In this document: piece after piece, positions 5,587 to 5,803 of the stretch | Numbering within the stretch: position 1 is the stretch's first letter | Layout of the letters: each line of letters starts with the position of its first letter | DNA from: JAYWAM01 sp043782425 | GTDB taxonomy: Bacteria > Pseudomonadota > Gammaproteobacteria > Burkholderiales > Usitatibacteraceae | DNA length: 5,803 nucleotides | Reading direction: 5' to 3' | Assembly (NCBI GenBank): GCA_043782425.1 | Contig: JAYWAM010000158.1 | Location: forward strand, 1-5,803 | The notes under the pieces: model-generated | Database searches by the model: none | Told to the model about the DNA's origin: nothing | Seen by the model: the letters and a program-made list of their open reading frames with translations, nothing else | Program-made: the position numbers and the translations under genes

Positions 5587-5595
5587 TGTTACACT
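5587..5595 (+). promoter_or_regulatory. Possible extended -10 promoter for cysM
   Basis: TGTTACACT contains TG-N-TACACT, an extended -10 with hexamer TACACT at 5590-5595. No -35 match is present at 16-18 bp. The expected transcription start, 6-7 nt downstream, falls on or next to the cysM ATG at 5602, implying little or no 5' leader. Confidence 0.5.
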
Positions 5596-5601
5596 TGCAA
5601 T

Positions 5602-5803
5602 ATGTCACCCACCATCGAACAATTCATAGGCAATACGCCGCTGGTGCGCCTACAGCGCATTCCCGGCAAGACCAGCAACGTCATACTCGGCAAGCTCGAA
5701 GGCAACAACCCGGCAGGATCGGTGAAAGACCGCCCGGCGATGTCGATGATCGCGCGCGCCGAAGCGCGCGGCGACATCAAACCCGGCGATACCCTGATCG
5801 AGG
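5602..5803 (+). CDS. cysM: Cysteine synthase B, N-terminal part (cut by window end)
   Basis: PLP-dependent O-acetylserine sulfhydrylase of the CysM type, which makes cysteine (or S-sulfocysteine from thiosulfate) in the cytoplasm. Only the first 67 codons are present; the family is about 300 residues. They align closely with E. coli CysM: TIEQFIGNTPLVRLQRI (4-20), LGKLEGNNPAGSVKDRPA (29-46) with the PLP Schiff-base lysine K42, SMIARAE (48-54) and RGDIKPGDTLIE (56-67). CysM, rather than CysK, is indicated by KLEGNNPAGSVKDR. There is no Shine-Dalgarno at a usable distance. A GTG at 5581 is in frame, but it would add a seven-residue extension absent from E. coli CysM. The gene starts after the terminator and probably has its own promoter at 5587-5595. 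Confidence 0.95.
   Translation, partial: MSPTIEQFIGNTPLVRLQRIPGKTSNVILGKLEGNNPAGSVKDRPAMSMIARAEARGDIKPGDTLIE

Noticed and set aside
5581..5601. In-frame GTG as alternative cysM start
   Set aside because: The seven added residues (reading VICYTCN) are not seen in E. coli CysM, and the purine-rich stretch lies only 2 nt upstream, too close for a Shine-Dalgarno.

Overview
The window looks like a piece of a betaproteobacterial chromosome. The evidence is the gene content and order: a monofunctional heptose-phosphate kinase (RfaE1), the LPS heptose epimerase (HldD), a short exported ComEA-type protein, then cysM. The proteins also resemble betaproteobacterial and E. coli homologues. This placement is inferred from remembered families and was not searched. 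All genes are on the + strand.

Layout. Positions 1-270 hold no gene but carry two repeat structures: a G-rich hairpin element (about 11-55) and a strong inverted repeat (124-189). pyrF (271-966) overlaps ugd (963-2312) by an ATGA junction. A five-codon mini-ORF (2312-2329) bridges ugd to rfaE1 (2326-3267). A second inverted repeat of the same family as the first (3307-3390) separates rfaE1 from hldD (3464-4459). After hldD come two small hairpins, then a well-formed promoter and ribosome binding site for an exported ComEA-like helix-hairpin-helix protein (4682-5299). That gene ends in a tandem-repeat, lysine-rich tail. A gene-free stretch (5300-5601) contains a clear intrinsic terminator. cysM starts at 5602 and runs off the window end; it may be transcribed as a leaderless mRNA.

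Function. Three genes supply precursors for lipopolysaccharide or other surface sugars: Ugd makes UDP-glucuronate, RfaE1 phosphorylates heptose 7-phosphate, and HldD makes ADP-L-glycero-D-manno-heptose for the inner core. PyrF makes UMP, the source of the UDP carrier used by Ugd. The ComEA-like protein is predicted to bind DNA outside the cytoplasm. CysM makes cysteine and begins a separate transcription unit.

Most of the window is ordinary housekeeping sequence. The most unusual parts are the ComEA-like tail, whose eight 9-residue repeats are nearly identical as protein but differ at synonymous sites in an alternating 54-bp pattern, and the pair of related palindromes in the two gaps flanking the pyrF-ugd-rfaE1 block. 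I do not see a clearly new multi-gene system.
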